DNA from: JAFGNV01 sp964612485 | GTDB taxonomy: Bacteria; Chloroflexota; Anaerolineae; 4572-78; J111 | Direction of reading: 5' to 3' | Assembly: GCA_964612485.1 (NCBI GenBank) | Contig: CAZTFF010000024.1 | Location: 7,655 to 71,654 of the forward strand | DNA length: 64,000 bases | Shown: positions 1-9,395 of the stretch, in pieces | Numbering within the stretch: the stretch's first letter is position 1 | How the letters are laid out: every line of letters begins with the position of its first letter | Notes under the pieces: model-generated | Databases searched by the model: none | Seen by the model: only the letters and a program-made list of their open reading frames with translations | Told to the model about the DNA's origin: nothing | Translations under genes and position numbers: made by a program

Positions 1-591
1 GGTCCATGTGTTGACAATGTGCAGTTCCGCTTCATGGCGCAGGGCCAGAGATGTGGCCAGGTCCATAATTTTGATGGCCAGTTCGGTTTTCTGTTGGTCA
101 GACGGCACCGGGTCTACCGCCGCCAGAATGCGGGCGTAATGGCCGAGTTGATCCGGTTTAACTACCCACACCGGGCAGGGCGATTTACGCATCAGGTGCA
201 TGGCGGTGCTGCCAAATACAAATTCCTTTAATCCGCCGTTGCCATTGGCCGTTACAATGACCAGATCGTGATTGTAGCGCAGCACTTCACGAATGATTTG
301 TAGAAACGGTACGCCGGTGATCACTCTGGTGGCCACTTCAATACCTTCTTGCCGGATGGGTTCAACAAGTTTTTCCAGATCTCGCTGGCGAATCTCAAAG
401 TTGTGCGAGCGCAGCGATGATAAGACATCCGGGGGTAACGCCAGGTCTGCTTCACGCGACAAGTCCTGGACAACATCAATAACCGTCAGGCGAGCCTGAT
501 TTCGTTTACACAGGTCTATGGCCTGGCTAAGTGTTGCTTTACTTGCTGTTCTTTCATTAAAAACCAGTAGAATATTCTTAAAACGTTTCAT
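1..591 (-). CDS. Universal stress protein, tandem UspA domains (partial, runs off the left edge)
   Basis: Read on the minus strand from ATG 591, this stays open for 197 codons to the window edge. It starts MKRFKNILLVF, a typical UspA first strand. The first domain ends with the family's Gly-rich phosphate-loop region and GSTAMHLMRKSPCPVWVV. A second Usp domain opens about residue 153 (HYARILAAVDPVPSD), so the full protein is probably a two-domain UspE-like stress protein. Its ATG overlaps the TGA of the upstream gene (ATGA), implying translational coupling with the release-factor-like gene. A GGAGG-type ribosome site (GGAGGCACC) precedes the ATG. The role, ATP binding or stress survival, is inferred from the family only. 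Confidence 0.9.
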   Translation of the reverse strand, partial: MKRFKNILLVFNERTASKATLSQAIDLCKRNQARLTVIDVVQDLSREADLALPPDVLSSLRSHNFEIRQRDLEKLVEPIRQEGIEVATRVITGVPFLQIIREVLRYNHDLVIVTANGNGGLKEFVFGSTAMHLMRKSPCPVWVVKPDQLGHYARILAAVDPVPSDQQKTELAIKIMDLATSLALRHEAELHIVNTWT

Positions 592-1661
592 GGTGCCTCC
601 TGGTTAGGTTGTGGTTGCAGTTGTTTTTCCGGTAAAGGGTACCGCAACAAACAGCCTGCACCGCCAAATTCCATTAAAATGGGGCTGTAGTTTACCACCT
701 CAACCCGGCAATCGGTTTGGGTAGCCAGCCGCACTAATTCTTCTCGCAGGGTGAGATCGGGCATCTCTTGAGCCAAAAGCAGCACGTCGGCCTGGCCCCG
801 TTCCAGGGCCTGCAAAATGGATTCTTCTCCCACAACGGCCAGCCCGCCGCTTTGAATCTCTTGCACCAGCGTATCGACCAACGCCTGAGATTCTTGCTCT
901 TCCTGCTCGATGAATTGAGACAGGGTGGTGGCCACAACATCCGATATATCGTCGTTGTGGCCGGAAACAACGGTATCCACCACTTTTTCTTCCAGTTGTT
1001 TGGGCAGCGCTTTTCTAACGCGAGCCGTCATTTGCGGATTTCCCGCCAGAATCAAATGGGTGTGGCCGCCGGCAGCCATCAACTGCTGCAAGATTTTGAT
1101 TTTCTCTTTGATGAACCGGTTGGTCCGTTCCCGCCGGTGATTTTGGTAATGTTCTTTGGTCCACTCCCGGCCCACGCGCTGGCGCAGTTCGGGCCGCTCG
1201 CGCCATAATTGTTCGGTCACGGAACCCAGGTTGACTTCCAAAATTCGGGCGCTTTCTTCGTTTGAGATCATCACCACATAGCGGTGGTAGGTGTCTTTTA
1301 ACTCGATCAGGTGGTAGATGTTGGGGTTGGCGGTGGCGGTGATCCAATTGGGCAACGGGACCCGGAACTGAAGGGGTAGAAAGAAAGGTCCTTCTCCGGT
1401 CCGGGCAAAAATGGCCACGCCTTTGGCGTCGGGCAGCAGTTCATTGTCAATGTAGGTTTCAATTTGATTCATCGCTTCTTCAAAATCAGGCCTGGCCCGG
1501 CCCCAAAGAACCTGTCGCACCACGCGGCTTTGTTCGGTCAGCAATTGCCGGCTGGCCAGCTCATCCGACTCGCGATTAAGGTAATAGCTGATCACGGGCG
1601 AGTTGGTTTCCTCCAGCGTAGCCAGGGTACGAATATGTTGCTTTAGATTTTTTAGCTCCAT
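588..1661 (-). CDS. Bacterial eRF1-like (baeRF family) protein
   Basis: A 357-residue protein. I chose ATG 1661 because AAGGAGAG lies 7-9 nt upstream; the longer open frame to 1775 has no such site. The sequence resembles the archaeo-eukaryotic release-factor-like family of bacteria. An N-terminal alpha/beta part leads into the helix-rich VGREWTKEHYQNHRRE segment, then HLILAGNPQMTARVRKALP, and a C-terminal L7Ae-like half with GGLAVVGEESILQALERGQ and ADVLLLAQ. The C-terminal Cys that ends some members is not obvious. Members are thought to act on ribosomes or stress states, but the function is not settled. It overlaps the Usp gene by 4 nt, so the two form a stress operon. Confidence 0.75.
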   Translation of the reverse strand: MELKNLKQHIRTLATLEETNSPVISYYLNRESDELASRQLLTEQSRVVRQVLWGRARPDFEEAMNQIETYIDNELLPDAKGVAIFARTGEGPFFLPLQFRVPLPNWITATANPNIYHLIELKDTYHRYVVMISNEESARILEVNLGSVTEQLWRERPELRQRVGREWTKEHYQNHRRERTNRFIKEKIKILQQLMAAGGHTHLILAGNPQMTARVRKALPKQLEEKVVDTVVSGHNDDISDVVATTLSQFIEQEEQESQALVDTLVQEIQSGGLAVVGEESILQALERGQADVLLLAQEMPDLTLREELVRLATQTDCRVEVVNYSPILMEFGGAGCLLRYPLPEKQLQPQPNQEAP

Positions 1662-1945
1662 TTTAATTCTCTCCTTGATTTGGCCTTTAATAAAAAGCCC
1701 AACAATCACGCCATTAGATTTGGAGAAGGATTGCTGGCCTATGCTACAACTCGCTTGCTTCCGGCAGAAGCCCACGCTTTGTTTGATATGCCAATATTTT
1801 GTCTATATATTGTCTATTATTTATGATTATATCTGGTTTTTTTAAAAAGTCAATAGGGCGCAGATAATTCTAATCAAACTCTAATATTTGAGGTGGAGAC
1901 GGTGGGTATGGTGAGCGGTATCCGCTTTTTTTGACCTTGAGAAAA

Positions 1946-2026
1946 ATGAGTTTTCAACCGTCCGGCGATGCCCTGGAAATTTACCGGATGGCCGAACAGA
2001 TTTTAGCCGAAGGTTGGGATGAATAA
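1946..2026 (+). CDS. Possible 26-residue small ORF upstream of the hypothetical gene
   Basis: ATG 1946 opens a 26-residue frame reading MSFQPSGDALEIYRMAEQIL... that ends at TAA 2024-2026. It overlaps the next gene's ATG (2019) by 8 nt. The composition is protein-like and the overlap suggests coupling, but the ribosome site is weak and I recognise no family. It could be a real upstream partner, or the 5' remnant of a gene once fused to the next frame. Confidence 0.25.
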   Translation: MSFQPSGDALEIYRMAEQILAEGWDE

Positions 2027-2363
2027 ACAAGCCGTGTTGCAACTGAATGTGATCCTCGACGGTGGTAAAGAAGCCTGGCTTACGTACGAGCAGTACTTGA
2101 GGCTGAAACAACTATTTGAAGCGCTGCCCTTACCCGACACAACAGAAACTACCAACGAGCCGCGGTATCGGCAACTTCATCAATTTCTCAGCACCGTAGC
2201 CCACTTAGACCTGCCCTTAAATGAAGTTGCTATTCACTTCAACACCTTTGCCTTGATCCGGCGCGGCTACAAAGTTGAATCCATTACCCCGGCTGAGTAT
2301 GAACGCCTGCGCAACCTGATGGCCGGGCTGGAAGAACCTGCTCTGGACGATACTGATTATTAG
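2019..2363 (+). CDS. Hypothetical protein, 114 residues
   Basis: Starts MNKQAVLQLNVILDGGKEAW and ends in an acidic tail (LDDTDY). It is soluble, with no signal peptide or membrane segment; predicted alternating helices include LRLKQLFEALPLP and YERLRNLMAGLEEP. I do not recognise the family. It stands alone between the minus-strand stress operon and a decayed sugar-kinase gene. Codon use looks like that of its neighbours. No function is proposed. Confidence 0.55.
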   Translation: MNKQAVLQLNVILDGGKEAWLTYEQYLRLKQLFEALPLPDTTETTNEPRYRQLHQFLSTVAHLDLPLNEVAIHFNTFALIRRGYKVESITPAEYERLRNLMAGLEEPALDDTDY

Positions 2364-2453
2364 GCCATTGCGGCCAGTTCCAGGGCGTCTTCGGAGTCTG
2401 GATTGTAGGGCATGCGTTATTCCTTCCAGATACCGGCGCATTAACGACCCCGA

Positions 2454-3379
2454 TCATAACTCAGGCGGTTTACCGTAGTCTGCGGCCTGTTCTTGGGTCA
2501 AGTCGGCGAGGCGATTGAGCAGCGGTTGCAGGGTTGGAAACAGCTTGTGGTAGACGTCGGTGTACAGGCGATGGTAAATCGGGGTGGGCGTGAAGCGGTC
2601 AGCCGTAGTGGTCATCGCAGCCGCCGCCTGGTAGACATCGGTATACCAGCCGGCGGTGACGGCGGCTAAAATACCGGCCCCAAGACAGGTGGCTTCGGTG
2701 GTCGTGGAGCGCACAATCGGTACGCCGGTGACGTCGGCCATGATCTGGCAACACAGCTTGCTTTGGCCGCCGCCCAGGGTGATATACTCGTTAAAACGCT
2801 GCCCTGTGGCGGCCATCACCCCCTCGCCGGCCAGCCGCTGCTCAAACGCTATCCCCTCGAGCAAAGCCCGGTAGAAGTGCTTCTTTAGGCTCGCCCGACG
2901 CCCAGCGCGTTGGCCCCCAACCCGGTTCATTGACCGTCGCCGGCCCCGGCAACCGCCGGCAACCCGGCCGGAAGTCCCGTAGCCGTGGCGGCACTGTGGC
3001 TAAGTTCACCAATAATCTCGCCTGGCGGCACAAGGTCCGGGAATTGGTCCAACCGGAACCCCAACGGTTCCATCAACGTTGTGGCCCAGGTGTGGCTTTG
3101 CATATCAACCAGGCCCCTCGGATCAGCGCAAGCTAAATTATCGACAGGGACAAAACTTTCCCGCTGATGGGTCACACACAGGGCGTCGACGCCGGCTGGA
3201 TCAAATTGGTCCAACAATTCTCGAAGAGCAGTGCAGGTACTGGCCCACCACGCTTCAGCATTCTGCTCGAACCAGGCCGGCTTGGATCGCAACAACGGGT
3301 AGGAAGCCCGGCCCTCAGCTACGGCCTGGCCTTGCTTGTTCCAAGCAATGGCCTTGCAGGCGGTGGTGCTGCTATCAGT
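2454..3379 (-). pseudogene. Decayed FGGY-family carbohydrate kinase
   Basis: The minus strand from 3379 reads DSSTTACKAIAW, the phosphate-binding start of an FGGY sugar kinase, but the first residues are lost because TAA precedes this frame at about 3395. The frame continues through THQRESFVPVD, then jumps to NLACADPRGLVDM, so an internal segment of the N-domain is missing. It reaches VAGAGDGQ, where a TGA (2927-2929) stands at the usual Cys. The next codons still read TGLGANALGVGRA, then TAA; the frame shifts and a large part of the C-domain is gone. It resumes at KKHFYRALLEGIAFEQRL, with GGGQSKLCCQIMADVTG and the family C-terminus. N-terminal loss, two deletions, a nonsense codon and a frameshift make this a clear pseudogene. 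The exact sugar substrate cannot be named. Confidence 0.9.
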
Positions 3380-3492
3380 GTACGACCTTATTGTGCGACG
3401 TTAATAACAGTGGCAAAACGAAGATAGATTGTTTGTGGTGAGGAAGCATGGTATACTCCCCCCAGAAAACAGAACCGGTGAGAGAAGTTATA

Positions 3493-4848
3493 ATGACCAA
3501 CATCAAACGCAATGATCCCTGCCCCTGCGGCAGCGGGAAGAAGTACAAAAAATGTTGTCTGCCCAAAGACAAAGCCGCGGCCAAAGCCCGTCAATCTATC
3601 CAAAGTGCTGTGGTTCCCCCAACACCAATTCTGCCGGAGGCGCCAGCTCTGCCGGAAACGCCGCCTGATCCCCACACCGAAGCGTTGAATGCGCTGTGGG
3701 ATGCGTTTCAAGCCGCCGATTATGAAGCGCAGATCGCGCTTTTTGAAACAACGCTGGCCGAAACCCCCGATCTTATGGATCACGAAATGGCGTTTGAGTT
3801 TCTCAACACCATTTACGATGAGAGCGTAAGCCGCGATGAGCGCGACCGGTTTGAGGCGCTGGCCGATGCCCTGCAAGCCCAATTGCCGGAGGTGTACGCG
3901 CGCGAATCCGGCTACATTCTGGGCTGGCGCATCACCAATGCCCTGGCGCAGGGTCGTGATGAAACAGTCCCCGCTTTGACCCTGGCCCTGGCCGAACAGG
4001 CAGAGGATCGCATCGATGAGTTCTTCAATGTGCTGGATGAGTTGGCCTACCACAACCAACTGGAAGCGTTGATTCCGGCCGGCCGCATGGCCTGGCCCAA
4101 GATCAAAAATTCACTCAAGGTTTGGGGAGCCGATGAGCTGGCTGCTATAGCGGTGGATCATTTGATTTTTCAATATCTTTCATCCACGTCAACCCCCACC
4201 AGCAATGACCCCGATCTGTTGGAGGCCATTGCCTTCTATATGGAACTGGATATGGACCGGTTCACTGACTTTGTATCTAAGTTGTCCACCCCGGGCCAGA
4301 CTTCCTGGACGATGGCCGATTTTGACTTTGGCCCGCCGCCGTCACCTCCATCGTATGGGGATGAGGATGAGGAAGAAACCGATGAACGCGAAGGGCGGCA
4401 GCAGCTCGTAACCTTGCTCTTTGAATTTCTGGGCTATCTCTACCACACCGAACAAGTGCCTTATGCCAAAGGTGAACTGGCCCGCCCCCGGCTGTACGAG
4501 TACCTTCTGCGGCGGCATGACGGCGATTTTCGCACCTCCCAACCCAAACGCATCACCAAACCCAAAAAGCGGCGCGCCCCCCACCCCCTCTGCCCCGACC
4601 GGCAGACGCTTGACCAGTTTTTGGGCGAGATGCTGGGGTTCATTAACCCACAGTTTTACAAAGCTGCCGCCACGCTGGAACTCATCCCGGCCTGGCTGCG
4701 ATTTTTGGAATCCCGCCATCTGATCGACGCCCACGTGCGAGAACAAACCCTGACCAATCTGCAAGACCTGCCCGCGGCAATGGGCCGAGCGCTTGCTGAT
4801 TTTCCCGATCCGGCTCTGCGGCAGGCTATGGAACGCTGGCCACAATAA
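3493..4848 (+). CDS. SEC-C zinc-motif protein
   Basis: A 451-residue protein. ATG 3493 is preferred because a GAGAGAAG ribosome site precedes it. Residues 6-22 carry NDPCPCGSGKKYKKCC, the SEC-C zinc-binding motif found at the C-terminus of SecA and in many stand-alone proteins. The rest is helix-rich and HEAT-like, with an acidic linker (GDEDEEETDEREG, about residues 294-306) and a basic patch (PKRITKPKKRRAPH). No signal or membrane helix is seen. The gene is monocistronic. The partner and process are unknown; SEC-C motifs usually mediate protein or ribosome contacts. Confidence 0.8.
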   Translation: MTNIKRNDPCPCGSGKKYKKCCLPKDKAAAKARQSIQSAVVPPTPILPEAPALPETPPDPHTEALNALWDAFQAADYEAQIALFETTLAETPDLMDHEMAFEFLNTIYDESVSRDERDRFEALADALQAQLPEVYARESGYILGWRITNALAQGRDETVPALTLALAEQAEDRIDEFFNVLDELAYHNQLEALIPAGRMAWPKIKNSLKVWGADELAAIAVDHLIFQYLSSTSTPTSNDPDLLEAIAFYMELDMDRFTDFVSKLSTPGQTSWTMADFDFGPPPSPPSYGDEDEEETDEREGRQQLVTLLFEFLGYLYHTEQVPYAKGELARPRLYEYLLRRHDGDFRTSQPKRITKPKKRRAPHPLCPDRQTLDQFLGEMLGFINPQFYKAAATLELIPAWLRFLESRHLIDAHVREQTLTNLQDLPAAMGRALADFPDPALRQAMERWPQ

Positions 4849-4914
4849 CACGTTGGGCCTCTTGCTGCAGCGTATCAGCCTCCACAGCATAATCGCGGCG
4901 GCCAACACACCGGG

Positions 4915-5067
4915 TTAGAAATATTCCCCATCAATCCAATAAGCACAGGGTTTCGGGGCGTCTGGACGATTGTTGAAATCGGCCCCTTCGTCATCGGTTT
5001 CATATTTCAGGGAAATGTCTACCCCGGCGGGCAGGTTGGTTAACTTTTGTGTCAGGTAGTGAAACCG
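4915..5067 (-). pseudogene. Orphan C-terminal coding remnant
   Basis: On the minus strand 51 codons are open between TAA at 5068-5070 and TAA at 4915-4917, reading ...RFHYLTQKLTNLPAGVDIS... and ending APKPCAYWIDGEYF. Composition is protein-like, but there is no start codon with a ribosome site, so this looks like the 3' end of a lost gene. The family is not recognised. It lies in the 278-bp gap between the SEC-C gene and fbp. Confidence 0.3.
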
Positions 5068-5126
5068 TTATATTTGAAACTATGAGGTACGTACCCTCAC
5101 TGCAATAACATTACTGAGGTGGAACA

Positions 5127-7127
5127 ATGATAAATCTCGAATTCAGCAGGGGAGATTTTATGGAGCAAAAGAATGATATTCACTATCTTAAACTCCTGGC
5201 CGAGCAATATCCCTCTATTCACGCCGCCTCAACCGACATCATCCGACTGAACGCCGAACTCAACCTGCCCAAAGGCACCGAGCATTTTATTTCGGATATT
5301 CACGGCGAATATGAGGCCTTTCAACACGTGCTCAAAAACGGGTCCGGCTCCATCAAACGCAAAATTGAAGATGTCTTTGGCTCCACGCTTTCCGGTGAAG
5401 AAAAGCGGAGCCTGGCCACCCTTATCTACTATCCTGAAAAAAAGCTATCGCTCATTTTGCAAAGCGTGGAGGATAAAGCGAGCTGGTATCAAAGCACGCT
5501 TTTGCGCTTGATCGAACTGGGCCAAGTGGTTTCATCCAAATACACCCGGTCCACCGTGCGGCAATTTCTGCCCGACTCCTACGCCGACATCATTGATGAT
5601 TTACTCTACGAAAATGCGGATAGTGAAAACAAAACCACCTATTATCACAGCCTCATCGAATCCATCATTCGCACCGGCAGCGCCCGCGCTTTTATGATTG
5701 CGCTGGCCGAACTCATCCAGCGGCTGGCTATTGCCCGTTTGCACATTATCGGCGATGTCTATGATCGCGGTCCCGGCGCCCATCTGATCATGGATGCGTT
5801 GATGGATTATCACAGCGTCGATATCCAATGGGGCAATCACGATATTTTGTGGATGGCTGCCGCCGCCGGCAGCGAGGCCTGCATTGCCAATGTGATCAGG
5901 ATTTCCCTGCGCTACACCAACACCGAAACCCTGGAAAATGGCTACGGCATCAGCCTGCTGCCGCTGGCCTCGCTGGCTATTGACACCTACGGCGATGACC
6001 CCAGCCAGCAATTCATCCCCAAAGACGCCGACAAAACCGAATTTACGCCGCACGAGTTGAAATTGATGGCCCAGATGCACAAAGCCATCACCCTCATCCA
6101 ATTCAAACTGGAGGGGCAAATCATCCGGCGCCGCTCTCATTACCAAATGGACGACCGCCTGCTGCTGGACAAGATTGATCACGAGAAAGGTACCGTTCGG
6201 ATTGGGGATCGGGAGTTTCCGCTGGTTGATACCCACTTTCCCACTCTTGATCCGCAGCGCCCTTATGAATTGACCGAGCGGGAAAAAATGGTAATAGAGA
6301 AATTAGCCTTCTCCTTCACCAACAGCAACCGGTTACAACGGCACGTGCGGTTTTTGTATGCCAAGGGCAGCATGTATCTGGTTCACAACGGAAATTTGTT
6401 GTACCACGGCTGCATTGCCATGAATGAAGACGGTACTTTCAAACCCTTCCGGGTTGATGGCCGGGACTATTCGGCCCGGGCGTTTATGGATCGGGTTGAG
6501 CGGCTGGCCCGGCAGGGCTACTTTGCCGATGATCCGCCCCGCTGGCAGTACGGCCTGGACGCAATGTGGTATCTGTGGGCCGGCCCGCAATCGCCTCTGT
6601 TTGGCAAAGAAAAGATGGCGACGTTTGAGCGCTATTTCATTGCTGATGCCTCCACCCATACGGAAGAGCGCAACGCTTACTATGACCTGCGGGACCGGGA
6701 GGACATTGCCGATAAAATTCTGGCAGAATTTGGGCTGGACCCCCAAACCGCCCACATTATCAACGGGCACGTGCCGGTCAAGGTCAAAAAAGGGGAAAGC
6801 CCCCTCAAAGCCAACGGAAAATTGTTGGTGATCGATGGGGGGCTGGCCAAAGCGTATCAAAAACAGACGGGCATCGCCGGCTATACGCTGGTCTATAACT
6901 CGCACGGGTTGTTGCTGGCGGCGCATCATCCCTTTGAGTCGCAGCAAGAGGCCATCGAAAAAGAGGTTGATATTGACTCCGATACCAGGATTTTGGAAAC
7001 TCAACAAACGCGGCTTCGGGTTAGAGATACAGACGAAGGCCGAAAAATCCAGCAGAAAATTGAGGCTTTGCAAGAGCTGCTCAACGCATACCGCGCCGGC
7101 ACGATCAAAGAAAAAGACACCCAATAA
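5127..7127 (+). CDS. fbp: Fructose-1,6-bisphosphatase class 3
   Basis: A 666-residue protein matching the Firmicutes-type (class III) FBPase, which hydrolyses fructose-1,6-bisphosphate to fructose-6-phosphate in gluconeogenesis. Signature stretches are LNLPKGTEHFISDIHGEYEAF near the N-terminus, IGDVYDRGPGAH and IQWGNHDILWM (metallophosphoesterase-type metal ligands), and INGHVPVKVKKGESPLKA near the C-terminus. The length is normal. Two starts are possible: ATG 5127 after GAGGTGG, and ATG 5160 after AGGGGA; I kept the longer. It is monocistronic, with 134 bp before the next gene. Confidence 0.96.
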   Translation: MINLEFSRGDFMEQKNDIHYLKLLAEQYPSIHAASTDIIRLNAELNLPKGTEHFISDIHGEYEAFQHVLKNGSGSIKRKIEDVFGSTLSGEEKRSLATLIYYPEKKLSLILQSVEDKASWYQSTLLRLIELGQVVSSKYTRSTVRQFLPDSYADIIDDLLYENADSENKTTYYHSLIESIIRTGSARAFMIALAELIQRLAIARLHIIGDVYDRGPGAHLIMDALMDYHSVDIQWGNHDILWMAAAAGSEACIANVIRISLRYTNTETLENGYGISLLPLASLAIDTYGDDPSQQFIPKDADKTEFTPHELKLMAQMHKAITLIQFKLEGQIIRRRSHYQMDDRLLLDKIDHEKGTVRIGDREFPLVDTHFPTLDPQRPYELTEREKMVIEKLAFSFTNSNRLQRHVRFLYAKGSMYLVHNGNLLYHGCIAMNEDGTFKPFRVDGRDYSARAFMDRVERLARQGYFADDPPRWQYGLDAMWYLWAGPQSPLFGKEKMATFERYFIADASTHTEERNAYYDLRDREDIADKILAEFGLDPQTAHIINGHVPVKVKKGESPLKANGKLLVIDGGLAKAYQKQTGIAGYTLVYNSHGLLLAAHHPFESQQEAIEKEVDIDSDTRILETQQTRLRVRDTDEGRKIQQKIEALQELLNAYRAGTIKEKDTQ

Positions 7128-7261
7128 TAATGGAACAGCGTGTCAAAAAATAAAAACCGCCATAGATGACCTGACAAACGCGCTGTAATCCAACAAGATA
7201 AGGGCGTTCCAAAATCCAGAGTTAGGATTTGGAGCTATAGATGGTTGGGAGAGTCTGAAGC

Positions 7262-7978
7262 ATGTTTCACCGATTTGTAAAAAAAATTGCTTCTGCTGTA
7301 ATTGGACAGGGAATGCCTGTTCCTGAAATCGCGCTGAGCCGGGTGCAGGAATACGCTCAGCTAAAACGCCTGCTCGATACTTTGGCCATCAACTGCGTCA
7401 TCGATGTGGGCGCCAATCAAGGCCAAACGGTGGAACTTCTTAGAGGTCTTGGCTTCAAGGGATACATTTACTCCTTCGAACCTCAAAAACATATCTTTTC
7501 GATTTTGGAACGGAGCTTTCGAAACGATCCCAAATGGAAAGGTTTCCAAATGGCCCTGGGGCATGTTTCCGGAGCCCTATCATTGAAAATAAACCCTGAA
7601 TCAAATGAGATGAGTTCGCTGCTCAATCTTCATCGCCAACCTCAGGGAATATCCGAGGAGGCTGTTCAAGTTGAACCTCTCGACGCTATTTTCTCTTCGC
7701 TCATAAAACCGGTGGTTGATCCGCGAGTTTTTCTAAAGATCGATACAGAAGGCTATGATTTGCAGGTTGTGCGAGGGGCGGCAAATGCTCTGCCCCATAT
7801 TCTCGCGCTGCAAACCGAAATCTTCGTCCACCCTGTTTACGAACAAGCCCCCCATTACTTAAAAGCCCTTCAAGAATATGAACAGATGGGGTTTAAGCTC
7901 GTCAATCTCTCCCTGGTTTCCAGAATAGAGTTTGGGGATATTATGTGCCTGAATGCGCTCATGAAACGTGTTCCCTGA
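7262..7978 (+). CDS. FkbM-family methyltransferase
   Basis: A 238-residue SAM-dependent methyltransferase of the FkbM family. The SAM motif I is VIDVGANQGQTVELLRGLG (about residues 41-60), followed by YSFEPQKHIFSILE. The FkbM hallmark FLKIDTEGYDLQVVRGA lies near residues 157-174. These enzymes O-methylate sugars or polyketides; the acceptor here cannot be told. No ribosome site stronger than GGGAGAGTCTGAAGC is seen before ATG 7262. The gene stands alone; a 207-bp gap without evident signals follows it. Confidence 0.9.
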   Translation: MFHRFVKKIASAVIGQGMPVPEIALSRVQEYAQLKRLLDTLAINCVIDVGANQGQTVELLRGLGFKGYIYSFEPQKHIFSILERSFRNDPKWKGFQMALGHVSGALSLKINPESNEMSSLLNLHRQPQGISEEAVQVEPLDAIFSSLIKPVVDPRVFLKIDTEGYDLQVVRGAANALPHILALQTEIFVHPVYEQAPHYLKALQEYEQMGFKLVNLSLVSRIEFGDIMCLNALMKRVP

Positions 7979-8185
7979 ACACGATAGCCGAACGCCGGCT
8001 CCGAAATTACTACTATCACCGAGGTTGTGTAAAGAACCGCTTGCCAACCTCTTTTACTATGTTGATCACCAACTCTATGATGAAGCACCGTCCGAAGATA
8101 TTTGAGTGAAAGCAGCAAATTCTAGCCCAAATCGCCAATCGGTGATATAGTTCTCCCAGAGAAACAGTTGGAGAGGATTAGTTTT

Positions 8186-9388
8186 GTGTCCACCGATCTT
8201 GTAGGGAAAACATTAGGCCAATATCAACTGGTTGAAAAAATTGGCGTTGGCGGGCTGGCCGTGGTGTACAAAGCCTACCAGACCAACCTGGAGCGCTGGA
8301 TCGCGGTGAAGGTGCTGCACTGCAAAGACCGGGAGGCGCTGCTCCGTTTTCAGCGCGAGGCGCAGGCCATTGCCCATTTGCGGCACCGCAATATTGTAAT
8401 TGTCTACGAGTACGGCGAGGAAAACGGCTGGCCCTACATCACCATGGAGTACATTGAGGGCGGCTCGCTGGATCATTGTCTCTCCGGCCAACCGATGGAT
8501 TGGGTCAAAGTGGCCACGTTGTCGATGGCCGTGGCCGATGCGCTGGATTACGCCCACAAGCAGGGGCTGATTCACCGCGATGTCAAACCCTCTAATATCC
8601 TGATGGCCCAGGACGACTGGCCGCTGCTGGCCGATTTTGGCCTGGTCAAACTACCCGATGCCGAATTTGTGCTGACCGGCACCGGCGTGTGTATGGGCAC
8701 GCCGGCCTATCTGGCCCCGGAGCAGGCGCGGGGCGTGAATGTTGATAGTTATTCCGATATGTATTCGTTGGGCGTGGTGATGTTTGAGATGCTCACCGGG
8801 CGGCTGCCGTTTGCCTATTCCAACCCTAACAAAGTGATGCTGGCCCACATTTCTGAAACACCGCCCACTCCGCGCCAATTTAACCCCGATTGCCCCGCCG
8901 GGCTGGAAGAGATTGTGCTGACCGCGCTGCAAAAATCGCCGGAGCAGCGGTATCACGATATGCGGGCCATGGTCAACGCGCTGGAAGCGGTGCTTTCTTC
9001 ATCAAAAGAACGACCCGCTTTTTACAAAGTCGCGCCCCCGCCGGGGGGTGAAGATCCGCCGGAGGCTCGGTTGTTTTTGGTGGAGCAGCGAGTCAACATC
9101 CCCCTGCCCCACAAAGACAGCCTCATCATTGGCCGCACCCACCGGCAGGTGGTGGCCGATATTGATCTGGGGCCGCACGGCGCGGCCAAAGCCGGTATCT
9201 CGCGGCAGCACGCCCGGCTGACGCGCGATAATGAGGGCTGGTTTCTGGATGATCTCAACAGCCTCAACGGCACCTATGTGAACGATGTCAAAATTACGCC
9301 CGGCAGGCCGGTGCGTCTGAACGATGGTGATCTCGTCCGTTGCAGCCACCTTTCTTTTCTGTTTCTAACTTCAGCCCAGCCTAAATAG
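8186..9388 (+). CDS. Serine/threonine protein kinase with C-terminal FHA domain
   Basis: A 400-residue cytosolic Hanks-type kinase. GTG 8186 is chosen because GGAGAGG lies 9 nt upstream, inside the codons of a longer TTG-start frame (8168). The kinase domain spans about residues 12-270: glycine loop IGVGGLAVVYKA, ATP lysine in IAVKVL, catalytic HRDVKPSNILM, DFGLVK, and APEQ. An FHA domain follows at about 310-390 (LIIGRTHRQ, GISRQHARL, LNSLNGTYVND), which binds phosphothreonine peptides. There is no transmembrane segment, unlike the PASTA type. The gene lies 7 nt before the membrane-protein gene, so the two are probably co-transcribed. Confidence 0.95.
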   Translation: MSTDLVGKTLGQYQLVEKIGVGGLAVVYKAYQTNLERWIAVKVLHCKDREALLRFQREAQAIAHLRHRNIVIVYEYGEENGWPYITMEYIEGGSLDHCLSGQPMDWVKVATLSMAVADALDYAHKQGLIHRDVKPSNILMAQDDWPLLADFGLVKLPDAEFVLTGTGVCMGTPAYLAPEQARGVNVDSYSDMYSLGVVMFEMLTGRLPFAYSNPNKVMLAHISETPPTPRQFNPDCPAGLEEIVLTALQKSPEQRYHDMRAMVNALEAVLSSSKERPAFYKVAPPPGGEDPPEARLFLVEQRVNIPLPHKDSLIIGRTHRQVVADIDLGPHGAAKAGISRQHARLTRDNEGWFLDDLNSLNGTYVNDVKITPGRPVRLNDGDLVRCSHLSFLFLTSAQPK

Positions 9389-9395
9389 GTGATTT

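Noticed and set aside
2360..2413. Minus-strand 17-codon frame MPYNPDSEDALELAAMA with a good AGGAA ribosome site.
   Set aside because: Too short to support as a gene; it overlaps the stop of the plus-strand gene and no family is recognisable. It may be a start remnant of a lost gene.
2927..2929. TGA at a usual Cys in the FGGY kinase as a third selenocysteine site.
   Set aside because: The gene also has deletions, a frameshift and a lost N-terminus, and FGGY kinases have no redox Cys here; simple decay is more likely.
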